A stretch of DNA of 64,000 nt from Myxococcus stipitatus (lineage in GTDB: Bacteria; Myxococcota; Myxococcia; Myxococcales; Myxococcaceae): contig NZ_CP102770.1 of NCBI RefSeq assembly GCF_038561935.1, forward strand, positions 1,798,001-1,862,000, given 5' to 3'. The notes beneath the pieces were generated by a model. It did not search any database and was not told the DNA's origin. It worked only from the letters and a program-made list of their open reading frames with translations. This document shows, in pieces, positions 1 to 8,789 of the stretch. Numbering within the stretch: position 1 is the stretch's first letter; every line of letters begins with the position of its first letter. The position numbers and the translations under genes are program-made.

Positions 1-1
1 G

Positions 2-2980
2 CGGGCGCAGTCGCGACTGGTGGAGCTGGAGTCGAAGCTCCAGCAGCTGGAGCTGGAGAAGGAAGAGGCCGAGACGCGAGCGGCCGCGGCATCGCAGGCG
101 CTGAAGGAGATCGAGCTCCGCTTCGAGTCCGAGGCGGCCGGGCGGGTCGATGCGGAGACCCGAGCCGAGGCGGAGGTGCAGGAGCGCCGAGGCCTGGAAG
201 CGCGAGTGAAGTCGGTTGAAGTGGCGCTGGTCGAAGCGGAGGCGAGGGCGGGAGCGGAGGCGCTGGCGCGAGCGGAAGTGGAGGCGCGAGCGGCGGCGGC
301 GGACGCGCTGCGAGTCGAGCTGGAGTCGCGCCTGAAGATGGAGGCGCGCGCGAGGGCGGAGGCGGAGGCGCAGCTCGAGCTGGAGTCCCGCGCGCGAGTC
401 GAGGCCGAAGCCCGAGCGGAGTCCGAGGGCCGAGCGCGAGAGGAGACGGAGTCGCGCGCCAAGGCCGAGGTTCACGCGCTCGCGGAGCTGGAGTCTCAAG
501 CCGCGTCGGAGTCACGCGAGCGATTGGAAGAGGCCGTCCAGGCTCGAACCGAGGCCGAGGCCCGAGCGGAGTCCGAGGCCAGGCTGCGCGCGGACGCGGA
601 GAGACTCGCGGAGCTGGAGTCGCAGGCCCGAACCGAGGCCGAGGCGCGAGCGGAGTCCGAGGCCAGGCTGCGCGCGGACGCGGAGATGCTCGCGGAGCTG
701 GAGTCCCAGGCGCGAACCGAGGCCGAGGAGACCGCGAAGTCCGAAGCAAGGCTCCGAGCCGAAGCGGAAGCGAAGGCGGAGCTCGAGGCACAAGCGAGGC
801 TCGAAGCCGAAGAAAAGGCAGAGGCCGAGTCCAGGCGCCGAGCAGAGGCGGAAGCGAAAGCAGCGCTTGAAGTGCAGGCAAGGGCCGAGGCCGAGGAGAA
901 GGCAGAGGCCGCGGAGAAGCTGCGGGCCGAAGCCGAGGAGAGAGCCGCGTCCGAGGCCAGGCAGCGCACCGCATCGGAGACGCGAGCGGAGCTCACCGCC
1001 AGCGAGAGCGAAGAGTCCGAAGCCAGGGCCGAGTCCGAAGCAAAGCGACGAGCCGAAGCCGAGGCCCGAGCCGAAGCCGAATCAAAGCGAAAGGCCGAAG
1101 CCGAGGCCAGGGCCGAAGCCGAGGCCCAGCAGCGAGCCGAAGCCGAAGCCAGGGCTGAAGCCGAGGCCCAGCAGCGAGCCGAAGCCGAAGCCAGAGCTGA
1201 ATCCGAGTCGAAGCTGAAGGCCGAAGCCGAAGCGAGAGCCGAAGCCGAGTCGAAGCTGCGAGCCGAAGCCGAAGCGAAGGCCGAACTGGAGTCCCAGGCG
1301 AGGGCCGAGGCCGACGAGCAGACGCAGTCCGAGTCCCAGCGCCGAGCCGAAGCCGAAGCGAGAGCCGAAGCCGAGTCGAAGCTGCGAGCGGAAGCCGAAG
1401 CCAAGGCGGCATCGAACGAGCAGCAGCGAATCGCGGCGGAAGCCCGAGCGGAGGCGGAGTCGAAGCGCTCCGAGACGGCGGAGGCCCGAGCCCAGGCCGA
1501 GGCCGCGGTCCGCGCGGAAGCAGAGGCCCGAGCCCTGAAGGCCCAGCAGGCGCAGTCCGAGGCGGAAGCCAAGGCCAGGACGGAAGGCCGTCACCGCACG
1601 GCCCTCGAGGTCCGCCTGGACGTGGAAGCCCGTCAGCGAGCCGAAGCCGAGGCCCGCATCGCCGAGCAGACCCAGGCGCGAAGCGACGCGGAGTCTCGCC
1701 TCCAGCAGCTTCAATCCCAGCTTCAGCAGACCGAGGAGTCGCTCGCCCGACTGCGCGCGGAGCACGACGAGGCGCGCAAGTCGCTGGAGTCGCTGCACGC
1801 GGAGAAGTCGAAGCTGGAGGCGGACTCCGCGGAGGAGCGAGTCCGCGCGGAGCGGGAGCGCCAGGAACTTGAGGAGCGCGGGCGTCGCGAAGCGGAAGAG
1901 GCCGCCGCGCAGGCAAGGGCCGCGCTGCTCCCACTCGAGGCCCCTCCGGGCCGTCCCGAGCTGGCCGTCTCGCGCAGCGGCAGCGTGACGCAGGAGGGAC
2001 TGTCCCGTCTGGTGCTCCGGCTCTGCGAGGCGCGGATGGAGGTGCGCCTCGAGCTGAAGGTGATGAACGCGCTGCGCGTGCTGTGGTTGCGAGATGGCTC
2101 GCTGGTGGGAGCCGTGTCGTCCGCCTCGGGTGAGTCGCTGGTCGACCGCGCCCGCGCGGATGGCCTCATCGACGCGAGGCAGGAGGGCGAGCTCCGGCTG
2201 GTGCGCAGCGCCACCACGGGCGCCTTGCTCGACGCGCTCCGAGGCCGAGGCTACCTGCGCGAGTCCGAGTCCGTGCCCCTGGTGCAGCGCTACACGGAGC
2301 AGGTCTTCCTCGACGCCTTGTCGGAGCCCTCGACCCTGTACCGGCTGGTGCAGGAGCCGGCGCCGCACGAGGTGGCGCTCGCCGCGGCCACGCGTCCGCC
2401 GCTGTATCTGCTGGCAGAGGCCCTGCGCAACACGCTGACGGGAGAGTCCCTGCTGGAGGCCGCGGGAAGCCTCCGGGCGCGCGTCACGCGAGGTGAGCTG
2501 CATCTGTCACCCGATGACTTCGGCTTGCCGTCGAGAGACCTCCAGCTGCTGTCCCAGGTGGATGGTGAGCACACGCTGGAGGCGCTGTTGCTGGGGGCGG
2601 GGGTTCCGCAGGACGCGGCCCTGAAGGCGCTCTCGGTGGCCAGGACACTGGGCCTCATCACCCTCCAGCCCTCCAACGTCGAGGACCCGGACGCCTTCCC
2701 GCCCGAGCTGGACGTGCGTCGGCTCGAGTCGAAGTTCGAGGAGATCCAGGACGCGGACTACTTCACCGTGCTGGGGCTTGCGCGCACGGCGGGCAGTGAG
2801 GAGGTCAAGCGGGCCTACGAGCTGCTCGCCGCCGAGTTCCACCCGCTGCGCTTCGCGGGGCATCCGGACCCGGCCCTCCAGCATCGCGCCCAGCAGATTC
2901 GCAGCGTGTTGTCGGAGGCGGCGCAGGCGCTCGGGGACGACAGGCTGCGAGCCGAGTACGCGCGCAGCCTTCTCGACTGA
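2..2980 (+). CDS. Partial giant coiled-coil protein with C-terminal DUF4388-like region and degenerate J-like domain
   Basis: The reading frame is open from the left edge, so the N terminus lies outside the window; a GTG at 20 is probably only an internal codon. About 600 residues are almost pure Ala/Glu/Arg/Ser/Lys in heptads, predicting a very long charged coiled coil. The last ~340 residues are globular. They contain a stretch resembling DUF4388/PATAN-type regions of myxobacterial response regulators (about 1960-2680), then a J-domain-like end (about 2755-2970) that begins [10 protein letters not shown] and has HPL where DnaJ has HPD. Loss of the Asp predicts no stimulation of DnaK. In myxobacteria such C termini often follow a receiver domain and coiled coil in motility or polarity proteins, which is inference here. 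Function is unknown. A scaffold or regulator is more likely than an enzyme. Confidence 0.75.
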   Translation, partial: RAQSRLVELESKLQQLELEKEEAETRAAAASQALKEIELRFESEAAGRVDAETRAEAEVQERRGLEARVKSVEVALVEAEARAGAEALARAEVEARAAAADALRVELESRLKMEARARAEAEAQLELESRARVEAEARAESEGRAREETESRAKAEVHALAELESQAASESRERLEEAVQARTEAEARAESEARLRADAERLAELESQARTEAEARAESEARLRADAEMLAELESQARTEAEETAKSEARLRAEAEAKAELEAQARLEAEEKAEAESRRRAEAEAKAALEVQARAEAEEKAEAAEKLRAEAEERAASEARQRTASETRAELTASESEESEARAESEAKRRAEAEARAEAESKRKAEAEARAEAEAQQRAEAEARAEAEAQQRAEAEARAESESKLKAEAEARAEAESKLRAEAEAKAELESQARAEADEQTQSESQRRAEAEARAEAESKLRAEAEAKAASNEQQRIAAEARAEAESKRSETAEARAQAEAAVRAEAEARALKAQQAQSEAEAKARTEGRHRTALEVRLDVEARQRAEAEARIAEQTQARSDAESRLQQLQSQLQQTEESLARLRAEHDEARKSLESLHAEKSKLEADSAEERVRAERERQELEERGRREAEEAAAQARAALLPLEAPPGRPELAVSRSGSVTQEGLSRLVLRLCEARMEVRLELKVMNALRVLWLRDGSLVGAVSSASGESLVDRARADGLIDARQEGELRLVRSATTGALLDALRGRGYLRESESVPLVQRYTEQVFLDALSEPSTLYRLVQEPAPHEVALAAATRPPLYLLAEALRNTLTGESLLEAAGSLRARVTRGELHLSPDDFGLPSRDLQLLSQVDGEHTLEALLLGAGVPQDAALKALSVARTLGLITLQPSNVEDPDAFPPELDVRRLESKFEEIQDADYFTVLGLARTAGSEEVKRAYELLAAEFHPLRFAGHPDPALQHRAQQIRSVLSEAAQALGDDRLRAEYARSLLD
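547..740 (+). repeat. 84-nt tandem repeat encoding a 28-residue (four-heptad) unit
   Basis: Near-identical 84-nt units begin at 547, 631 and 715; the first two are nearly perfect copies and the third diverges. Because 84 nt is 28 codons, or four heptads, copy-number change keeps both the frame and the coiled-coil register. Confidence 0.7.
1118..1201 (+). repeat. 42-nt tandem repeat encoding a 14-residue (two-heptad) unit
   Basis: A 42-nt unit starting at 1118 recurs at 1160 with almost no changes. It encodes two heptads of Ala/Glu/Gln/Arg. It is a second, independent expansion in the same coiled coil. Confidence 0.65.
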
Positions 2981-3039
2981 AAAGGGGGGCGGCCCGGCGA
3001 GGGTTGCCCCTCCGCGCGCGGGGAGTTAAGAGGGCACCC

Positions 3040-3567
3040 ATGGTCCGCGACATCCTTATCTGGCCCGACCCCATCCTGAAGCAGAAGGCCAAGCCGGTGA
3101 CGAAGGTGGATGACTCCATCCGCGCGCTGGTGAAGGACATGTTCGAGACGATGTACGCCGCCGACGGCGTGGGGCTCGCGGCGCCGCAGGTGGGCGTGCT
3201 CCAGCGCGTCATCGTCCTGGACACCACGCCCCGCCAGCCCGACTCCAAGCCCCTGGCGATGATCAACCCGGAGCTCATCGCGCTCGAGGGGGAGACGACC
3301 TACACCGAGGGCTGCCTCTCCATCCCCGGTGAGTCGGAGGACGTGGACCGCGCGGCCGTCGTCACGGTGAAGTACCTGGACGTGGACGGCAACGAGCAGA
3401 CGCTGCGCTGCGACGAGCTGCTCGCCATCGCCGTGCAGCACGAGACGGACCACCTGGATGGCACCGTCTTCGTGGACCATGTCTCGACGTTGAAGCGCGA
3501 GTTCATCCGCAAGCGGATGAAGCGCCTCAAGGCTTCGCGCGAGCAGCCGCCTTCGGCTTCGCGCTAG
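3040..3567 (+). CDS. def: Peptide deformylase
   Basis: Removes the N-formyl group from nascent proteins at the ribosome exit. All three metal-site motifs are present: GVGLAAPQVG, EGCLSIP (cysteine ligand) and QHETDHLDG (two histidine ligands and the catalytic Glu). The 175-residue length is normal. I chose ATG 3040 because an AAGAGGG Shine-Dalgarno precedes it; an in-frame TTG at 3004 would only add an arginine-rich leader. The C-terminal tail after the core is basic and Ser/Pro-rich. The 3' end overlaps the convergent nth gene by 41 nt. Confidence 0.97.
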   Translation: MVRDILIWPDPILKQKAKPVTKVDDSIRALVKDMFETMYAADGVGLAAPQVGVLQRVIVLDTTPRQPDSKPLAMINPELIALEGETTYTEGCLSIPGESEDVDRAAVVTVKYLDVDGNEQTLRCDELLAIAVQHETDHLDGTVFVDHVSTLKREFIRKRMKRLKASREQPPSASR

Positions 3568-4240
3568 ACGCGGCCACGCCCTTCTTGGGGCACAGGTCCG
3601 CGACGACGCAGCGTGAGCACTCGGGAGAGCGGGCGAAGCACGTCCGCCGCCCGTGCCACACCAGGAGCTGGTGACCCATCATCCACCGCTCCGGAGGCAG
3701 GACGGCCTGCATGTCCTTCTCGACCTTGTCCGGGTCCTCCTGCGTCGTGAAGCCGAGTCGGTACGCCAGCCGCTTCACGTGGGTGTCGACGGGGAAGGCG
3801 TTGTCGCCGCCCAGGTGGATGCACACGACGCCCGCCGTCTTGCGGCCGACGCCAGGGAGCTCCGAGAGCAGCTCACGCTGGAGGGGCACTTCTCCCTGGT
3901 GCTGCTCCACCAGGATTTTCGCCGTCGCGACGATGTTCTTCGCCTTGGCGCGGTACAGTCCGCACGTGCGGATGAAGGGCTCCACGTCGGAGGCTTGGAC
4001 CGCCGCGTAGTCCCGCGCGGTGGGGAAGCGCTGGAACAAGGCGGGGGTGACCATGTTGACCCGCTTGTCCGTGCACTGGGCGGAGAGCATCACCGCGACC
4101 AGCAGCTGCAAGGGGGATTGGTAGTCCAGCTCGATGCGGGCATCGGGCATGGAGGCCTCCAGCCGCTCCATGACCTTCACCGCGCGTTCACGCTTGGCTG
4201 CTGCAGTCTCACGTCCAGGCACGCGGCCGTTGTATGTCAC
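3527..4240 (-). CDS. nth: Endonuclease III (DNA glycosylase/AP lyase)
   Basis: Base-excision repair glycosylase for oxidised pyrimidines. The helix-hairpin-helix motif [10 protein letters not shown] supplies the Schiff-base lysine (about K134). VDTHVKR supplies the catalytic Asp (about D152), with the same 18-residue separation as in E. coli Nth. The C terminus has the 4Fe-4S loop C-x6-C-x2-C-x5-C. Translation starts at GTG 4240. The protein is 237 residues with a short basic N-terminal extension and an Ala/Lys-rich tail. It is convergent and overlapping with def, and divergent from the aldolase gene with only 48 bp between the starts, so their promoters are packed together. Confidence 0.96.
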   Translation of the reverse strand: MTYNGRVPGRETAAAKRERAVKVMERLEASMPDARIELDYQSPLQLLVAVMLSAQCTDKRVNMVTPALFQRFPTARDYAAVQASDVEPFIRTCGLYRAKAKNIVATAKILVEQHQGEVPLQRELLSELPGVGRKTAGVVCIHLGGDNAFPVDTHVKRLAYRLGFTTQEDPDKVEKDMQAVLPPERWMMGHQLLVWHGRRTCFARSPECSRCVVADLCPKKGVAASSAKPKAAARAKP

Positions 4241-4288
4241 CCCTGCCGTGCCCCCAAGTCCTGGCTGTCACCACCTCGTGGGAGAACC

Positions 4289-5314
4289 ATGAAGCCGATC
4301 GACTTTCGCTCAGACACCGTGACGAAGCCCACTGCCGGAATGCGCCGCGCCATCGCGGACGCGGAGGTGGGGGACGACGTCTACGGCGAGGACCCCACGG
4401 TGCTGCGGCTGGAGGCGCGAGTGGCCGAGCGGCTCGGGCTCGAGGCCGCGCTCTTCGTGCCCTCCGGCACCCAGGCCAACCAGGTGGCCATCGGCGTGCA
4501 CTGCCGGCAGGGAGACGAGGTGCTCACCGAGGCGGGCAGCCACATCCTGCACTACGAAGGCGGCGCGGTGCCGGCGCTGTGGGGCGTGCAGCCTCAGCCC
4601 CTGCCCGGAGAGCGAGGCCTGCTGACGCCCGAGGCCGTCGCCGCGGCGGTGCGAGAGGACAACATCCACTATCCGCGCACGCGGCTGCTCTCCTTGGAGA
4701 ACACGCACAACCGAGGCTGCGGCGCGGTGTGGCCGGTGGAGCGCTTCCGCGCGGTGGTGGACGTGGCGCGCAAGGCGGGGCTCGCGGTGCACCTGGATGG
4801 CGCGCGGCTGTTCAACGCGGAGGTGGCCGCGGGAGTCCCGGCGTCGACGTGGGCGAAGCTGACGGACACGACGTCGGTGTGCTTCTCCAAGGGGCTGGGG
4901 GCGCCGGTGGGCTCGGTGCTGGCGGGCCGCGCGGAGCACATCCGTGAGGCGCGCCGGTTGCGCAAGCGCCTGGGGGGGGCCATGCGCCAGGCGGGCATCC
5001 TCGCCGCGGCGGCGCTGTATGCGCTGGAGCATCACGTGGAGCGGCTCGCGGAGGACCACGCGAATGCGCGCCGGCTCGCGGCGGGGCTGGCGGAAGTCCC
5101 CGGGGTGAAGGTGGACGCGGCGCGTGTGGAGACGAACATGGTGTTCGCGGAGTTCTCGCTCCCGGCCCTGGAGATGGTGGAGCTCTTGCGGAAGCACGGG
5201 GTGCTCACGAACCCCGCGGGCGGACCGCGCTCGCTGCGGTTGGTGACGCACCTGGACCTCTCCTCGGCGGATATCGACGAGGCGGTGTCTCGCATTCGAC
5301 GGGCGCTGGCGTAG
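4289..5314 (+). CDS. ltaE: Low-specificity L-threonine aldolase
   Basis: PLP enzyme cleaving L-threonine/allo-threonine to glycine and acetaldehyde. The N terminus [15 protein letters not shown] is the family signature. The PLP-binding lysine is K201 in [11 protein letters not shown], and [10 protein letters not shown] carries the Asp/Arg that contact PLP. The 341-residue length is typical. ATG 4289 follows GGGAGAACC and places the family signature at the N terminus; the frame stays open upstream but would run antisense through nth. The gene seems monocistronic. Confidence 0.95.
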   Translation: MKPIDFRSDTVTKPTAGMRRAIADAEVGDDVYGEDPTVLRLEARVAERLGLEAALFVPSGTQANQVAIGVHCRQGDEVLTEAGSHILHYEGGAVPALWGVQPQPLPGERGLLTPEAVAAAVREDNIHYPRTRLLSLENTHNRGCGAVWPVERFRAVVDVARKAGLAVHLDGARLFNAEVAAGVPASTWAKLTDTTSVCFSKGLGAPVGSVLAGRAEHIREARRLRKRLGGAMRQAGILAAAALYALEHHVERLAEDHANARRLAAGLAEVPGVKVDAARVETNMVFAEFSLPALEMVELLRKHGVLTNPAGGPRSLRLVTHLDLSSADIDEAVSRIRRALA

Positions 5315-5408
5315 CGCGTCGAGCAGGGCACGGACGGAGCGCGGGCTCTTGCCCCGCGGTGTGGGGGCGCCGAGGCCCCGTCCGGAGCGTGGTAGGCTGG
5401 GGAGCGCC

Positions 5409-6386
5409 GTGCGTCGACTCCCCCTTCTTGCCCTCGTCAGCGTCTGTGCCTGCTCCTCGACCCGCTCGGAGCAGAAGATGAGCTTCGACGAGGTCTACGT
5501 CACGTCCGAGCCCGCCACCTACGAAGCGCCTCCCCCGCCTGTGCGCGAGAGCGCGGAGCCGCCTCCTCGGCGGCGGGTGCGAGTGGCCGCGCCGGAGCCC
5601 TCGGACGAGCTGCGAGACGCGCTGGTGGCGTTCTCTCAGCGCGCGAAGGCGCATCGCCGGAAGGTGGCTCGGGGCGGGCCCATGCCGCTGGGCCAGGTGG
5701 AGGGCTGGGAGGCGATGAACGGCGTGCTGGACGCGTTCCTCGCGCGCGGGGTGGAGCGCACGGACCCCCGAGACGTGGAGCGGGCGCGGACGGTGCTGGA
5801 GGCCGAGCTGGAGAAGGACGGCCGGACGTACGGCGACATGCCCGGGGCACTGGCGGAAGCGGTGGTGTTGCGGGTGGGGCGGCTGGCGGTCCGCATGTCG
5901 GAACTGCGCCGCCTGGAGCATCCCGAGGACGTGAACGGCCTGCCTCGACTGGCCTGGCCGGTGGACCCGGTGACCATCACCAGCGTCTTCGGTCAGCGCT
6001 GGCACCCGATTCGAGGCGAGCAGCGGCGGCACCTGGGCGTGGACCTGGCGGCGCGGCAGGGGCAGGTCGTCTACACCGCCGCGAAGGGCGTGGTGCTGCG
6101 GGCGGGCTGGAACGGCGACCATGGCCTCCAGGTGGAGGTGCAGCACGATGGGCGCTGGCTGACGCGCTACAGCCACCTGTCCCGGGTGCTGGTGGAGCCG
6201 GGCGAAATCCTGGAGCGAGGCCACGCGGTGGGCCTGGCCGGAGAGACGGGGCTCGCGACGGGCGTCCACCTGCACTTCGAGCTGTGGCGGGATGGGCAGG
6301 TGGTGGACCCCTTGGACGCGCTGGGCGACGAAGGGGAGGCGGGGCCCTCGATGCCGCCCGTGGCCCGGGGTGGGACGGGGACGTGA
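5409..6386 (+). CDS. M23-family metallopeptidase lipoprotein
   Basis: Predicted secreted lipoprotein with a LytM/M23 endopeptidase domain acting on peptidoglycan cross-bridges. I chose GTG 5409 because GGGGAG lies just upstream and it gives a compact signal peptide ending in a lipobox-like VCAC (lipidated Cys about residue 15). Residues ~20-180 form a Pro/charged linker and a helical region. The peptidase domain follows, with metal ligands HLGVD (about H208/D212) and HLHFE (H287/H289). All catalytic ligands are present, so it is probably an active hydrolase rather than an EnvC-like activator. A hairpin follows the gene. Lipidation is inferred from a short, slightly atypical lipobox. Confidence 0.88.
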   Translation: MRRLPLLALVSVCACSSTRSEQKMSFDEVYVTSEPATYEAPPPPVRESAEPPPRRRVRVAAPEPSDELRDALVAFSQRAKAHRRKVARGGPMPLGQVEGWEAMNGVLDAFLARGVERTDPRDVERARTVLEAELEKDGRTYGDMPGALAEAVVLRVGRLAVRMSELRRLEHPEDVNGLPRLAWPVDPVTITSVFGQRWHPIRGEQRRHLGVDLAARQGQVVYTAAKGVVLRAGWNGDHGLQVEVQHDGRWLTRYSHLSRVLVEPGEILERGHAVGLAGETGLATGVHLHFELWRDGQVVDPLDALGDEGEAGPSMPPVARGGTGT

Positions 6387-6400
6387 GGCCCGCAACGCAT

Positions 6401-6432
6401 CAGGGGCGCCACCCGAGGAGGTAGCGCCCCTG
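6401..6432. terminator. Probable bidirectional terminator hairpin
   Basis: A perfect 9-bp inverted repeat (CAGGGGCGC / GCGCCCCTG) with a 14-nt loop sits between the convergent M23 and HU genes. There is no strong T-run on either side. Confidence 0.55.
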
Positions 6433-6495
6433 AAGGGCTCAAGGTCCACGGCGAGTCCCTGGGACGCCGCGGCGTGGACCGAGGGAGTCTGCTGA

Positions 6496-6765
6496 CTACA
6501 GCGAGTTCTTGAGTTCCTTGGCCGGGCGGAAGCCGATGGTCTTCGACGCCTTGAGCTTCATCATCTCGTTGGTCTGCGGGTTGCGAATCTTCCGGGCCTT
6601 GCGGGAGCGAACAGACCAGGTGCCAAAGCCGGGGTAGCTGAAGCGCGCATCCTTCTTCACGGCCTTGCCGATATTGGTGAAGACGATGTCGAGGATCTGC
6701 GCCGCCGACTTCTTGGTGAGACGTGTCTGCGCCGCCACCACCTCGACGAGCTCTGCCTTGGTCAT
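6496..6765 (-). CDS. hup: HU-family nucleoid DNA-binding protein
   Basis: Small histone-like protein that bends and compacts DNA as a dimer. The 89-residue length and the motif series fit the HU/IHF fold: MTKAELVEVV at the N terminus, the GFGTW turn, RKARKIRNPQT in the DNA-binding arm, and a C terminus GFRPAKELK. The ATG at 6765 has a strong upstream GGAGGGG on the minus strand. The frame is open further upstream but that stretch does not look coding. A TTGACA element lies about 75 nt upstream. Assignment to HU rather than IHF is by the canonical RNPQT arm; myxobacteria carry several paralogues. Confidence 0.95.
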   Translation of the reverse strand: MTKAELVEVVAAQTRLTKKSAAQILDIVFTNIGKAVKKDARFSYPGFGTWSVRSRKARKIRNPQTNEMMKLKASKTIGFRPAKELKNSL

Positions 6766-7091
6766 TACGCCCCTCCGTCCTGCGTTGTCTGGCCTTGATT
6801 GCGCGAAAGCGAACCGGTGGTAACAAATCGCTCTTTTCCCTGTCAATGCTGAGTGCGTTCCGAGGCCGGAAAATCGGCCTCCGGACGAAAAGTTGGCTCG
6901 GTGAAACACCGGGCGTAGACAGAGGGAGAAATCCGCGCTCGAGACACGGGGACGGCAAGCGGAAACATCGCGGCGAAAGCAATCTGGCTGATCGTCATTG
7001 AAAGAAAGTCTTTGTGATTTCGATCATTTGGCGTGTGTGGCTGATCGCACGCGGCGCGGCCTGGCGCGGATGGACTACGCTTCCCGCTCCC
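6766..7091. other. Intergenic region between divergent HU and lipoprotein genes
   Basis: This 326-bp region contains the putative HU promoter and a short AT-richer patch near 6995-7030. Nothing else could be supported. The lipoprotein frame is open from GTG 7014, but residues before 7092 do not resemble a signal sequence. Confidence 0.5.
6818..6846 (-). promoter_or_regulatory. Putative sigma-70-type promoter of the HU gene
   Basis: On the minus strand a perfect TTGACA (6841-6846) is followed after 17 nt by TTACCA (6818-6823). The -35 is perfect but the -10 is poor, so only the general location is supported. Confidence 0.35.
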
Positions 7092-8768
7092 GTGCGCTTC
7101 CGAACGTTTCCGACGCTGCTGATCCTTCTGCTGGGGGCCTGCCGGAGTGGTGGGGCTTCCGGGGAATCCGTTGTCGCGCCCCGGCCGGAGGAGGCCCACC
7201 GGACGGAGGTCTGGGTGGACGTGGCGGCGGCGCGGGAAGGGGAGGGGACGCGGGAGAGCCCCCTGCGCTCGTTGCGCGAGGCCCTGGCGCGACCGGGTCC
7301 ACTGACGGTGTACCTGGCTGTCGGAGAGTACCCGGGGCCCATCGAAGTCTCCGGCGACGTCCGGCTGGAGGGGCAGGGGGACGCGACGGTCCTGGGTGGG
7401 GTGGGGGTGGCGAAGGAGGGGGGCGTGGTGCTCCGGAACCTGATCGTGCGGGGAGGCGCCTGGGGCGTCGAGGTGTCGGGCGGTGGACAGGTTCGGGTGG
7501 AGCGGGTGGGCTTCACGGGGCAGCGCGAGGGGGCGGTGCGCGTGACCTCCGGAAGGTTCGAGGCGGCGCACGCGCGCTTCGAGGCCACCGGGCAGACCGT
7601 GGGAGTCCTGCTGGACGGCACGGTGACTGAAGGGGCGGAGCGAGCGGGGACTCGGGATGCCCCAGGGGCGCGGGATGCGCGACGGGCGTCCCCGACGAAC
7701 GCGGCGGCGGGTGGCGAAGCGTCTCTGGGGCCCGCGTTGCCGGCCGGGTCCTCAGGTGGCCAGACCGAAAGCCCGGCCCTGACGGACGAAGCGGGCATGA
7801 GCGGAGTGAAGCCCTCCCGGCCACCTCGCCAGGAGGCCTGGTTGTCGGGGGTGACCTTCAGGGGCCCCTTCCGGCGTGCGGTCCGAATCCGAGGGCCCGA
7901 GGCTCGTGCAACGCTGGAGGACATCCACTTCCTGGGGCCGGTGACCGCCGTGGGGATGGACGGCGGTCACGCCGAGCTTCGTCACGCGGTGGCGGAAGGG
8001 CGCCAAGGCACTGCGTTCTCGGTGGTGGAGGGGGTCATGTCCCTGGAGGACGTGCGGGCGAGAGGCCACGAGGTGAGCCTCTCCGCGATGCGTGTACCTC
8101 GGCTCGAGGTTCGCGGCTTCCTCTCCGTGGGAGCCACGCGTGCGGGGTTGAGCGTCGGTGCATCGAAAGGAGTCCTTCTCGAAGACGTGGTGGTGCGCGA
8201 CAGCGGCAGCCACGGGGCTCTCCACCTCACGGGCTCGGAAGTGCAGGCGCGGCGGCTGCGTGTGGAGGGCGCCACGGAGTACGGAGTTGTCGCGGTGGGC
8301 GGAAGCCTCGAGCTACGCGGCGTCACCGTGGCAGGTGTGCGCTCGAACGACGGAGTCACCGGAGAGGGACTGCACCTGCGTCAGGTTCGCGCGGAGGTGG
8401 AGAACGTGGTCGTGCGAGAGACCTCGGGGGCCTGTGTCTTCGCGGCGCAGAGTGCACGAGTGGTGTTGCGAGACGCCGAACTCAACCGCTGCGGTCAGTC
8501 CGCGCTCGCAGTGGATACTGGCGCGCGCCTGGAGGCGACAGGGGTTGAAGCACGAGCCCCCCAAGAGGCTGCACTCTCGGCGATGGAGGGAGGCGAGCTG
8601 CGCGTGGATGCGCTCGTCGCGCGCAAGCCCCGGATGGGACTCGTCTCTGCTGAGTGCACGGGCGACACGCGCGTGAAGCTGGGGCGCGTGCGCACGGACG
8701 ATGACCGAGGCGCGGATGCGCCGTGCGTGGAGCGACTCACGACCGAGGCTGTGCCTGGCCCTCGTTGA
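7092..8768 (+). CDS. Parallel beta-helix lipoprotein
   Basis: Predicted cell-envelope lipoprotein of 558 residues. GTG 7092 gives a classic signal peptide, MRFRTFPTLLILLLGAC, with the lipidated Cys at 17; an in-frame GTG at 7014 would add 26 unsupported residues. After a linker, a DUF1565-like segment (VWVDVAAAREGEGTRESPL) opens a right-handed beta-helix. Short G-x-V/L-rich rungs such as LEDVRARG, LRGVTVAG and LRDAELNRCG continue to the C terminus. A Pro/Gly/Ala-rich insertion at about residues 180-255 interrupts the helix. Beta-helices of this type bind or cleave polysaccharide, or serve as adhesins. No catalytic residues could be assigned and the substrate is unknown. Confidence 0.75.
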   Translation: MRFRTFPTLLILLLGACRSGGASGESVVAPRPEEAHRTEVWVDVAAAREGEGTRESPLRSLREALARPGPLTVYLAVGEYPGPIEVSGDVRLEGQGDATVLGGVGVAKEGGVVLRNLIVRGGAWGVEVSGGGQVRVERVGFTGQREGAVRVTSGRFEAAHARFEATGQTVGVLLDGTVTEGAERAGTRDAPGARDARRASPTNAAAGGEASLGPALPAGSSGGQTESPALTDEAGMSGVKPSRPPRQEAWLSGVTFRGPFRRAVRIRGPEARATLEDIHFLGPVTAVGMDGGHAELRHAVAEGRQGTAFSVVEGVMSLEDVRARGHEVSLSAMRVPRLEVRGFLSVGATRAGLSVGASKGVLLEDVVVRDSGSHGALHLTGSEVQARRLRVEGATEYGVVAVGGSLELRGVTVAGVRSNDGVTGEGLHLRQVRAEVENVVVRETSGACVFAAQSARVVLRDAELNRCGQSALAVDTGARLEATGVEARAPQEAALSAMEGGELRVDALVARKPRMGLVSAECTGDTRVKLGRVRTDDDRGADAPCVERLTTEAVPGPR

Positions 8769-8789
8769 CTCGCTCCCCGCGCTGAATGC

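Noticed and set aside
547-1201. Direct repeats suggesting a CRISPR array
   Set aside because: The units are in frame and encode heptad repeats, with no unique spacers or cas genes.
496-1572. Long Ser/Ala-rich antisense frame in the coiled-coil gene
   Set aside because: It mirrors the Ala/Glu/Arg repeat on the other strand and has no start context.
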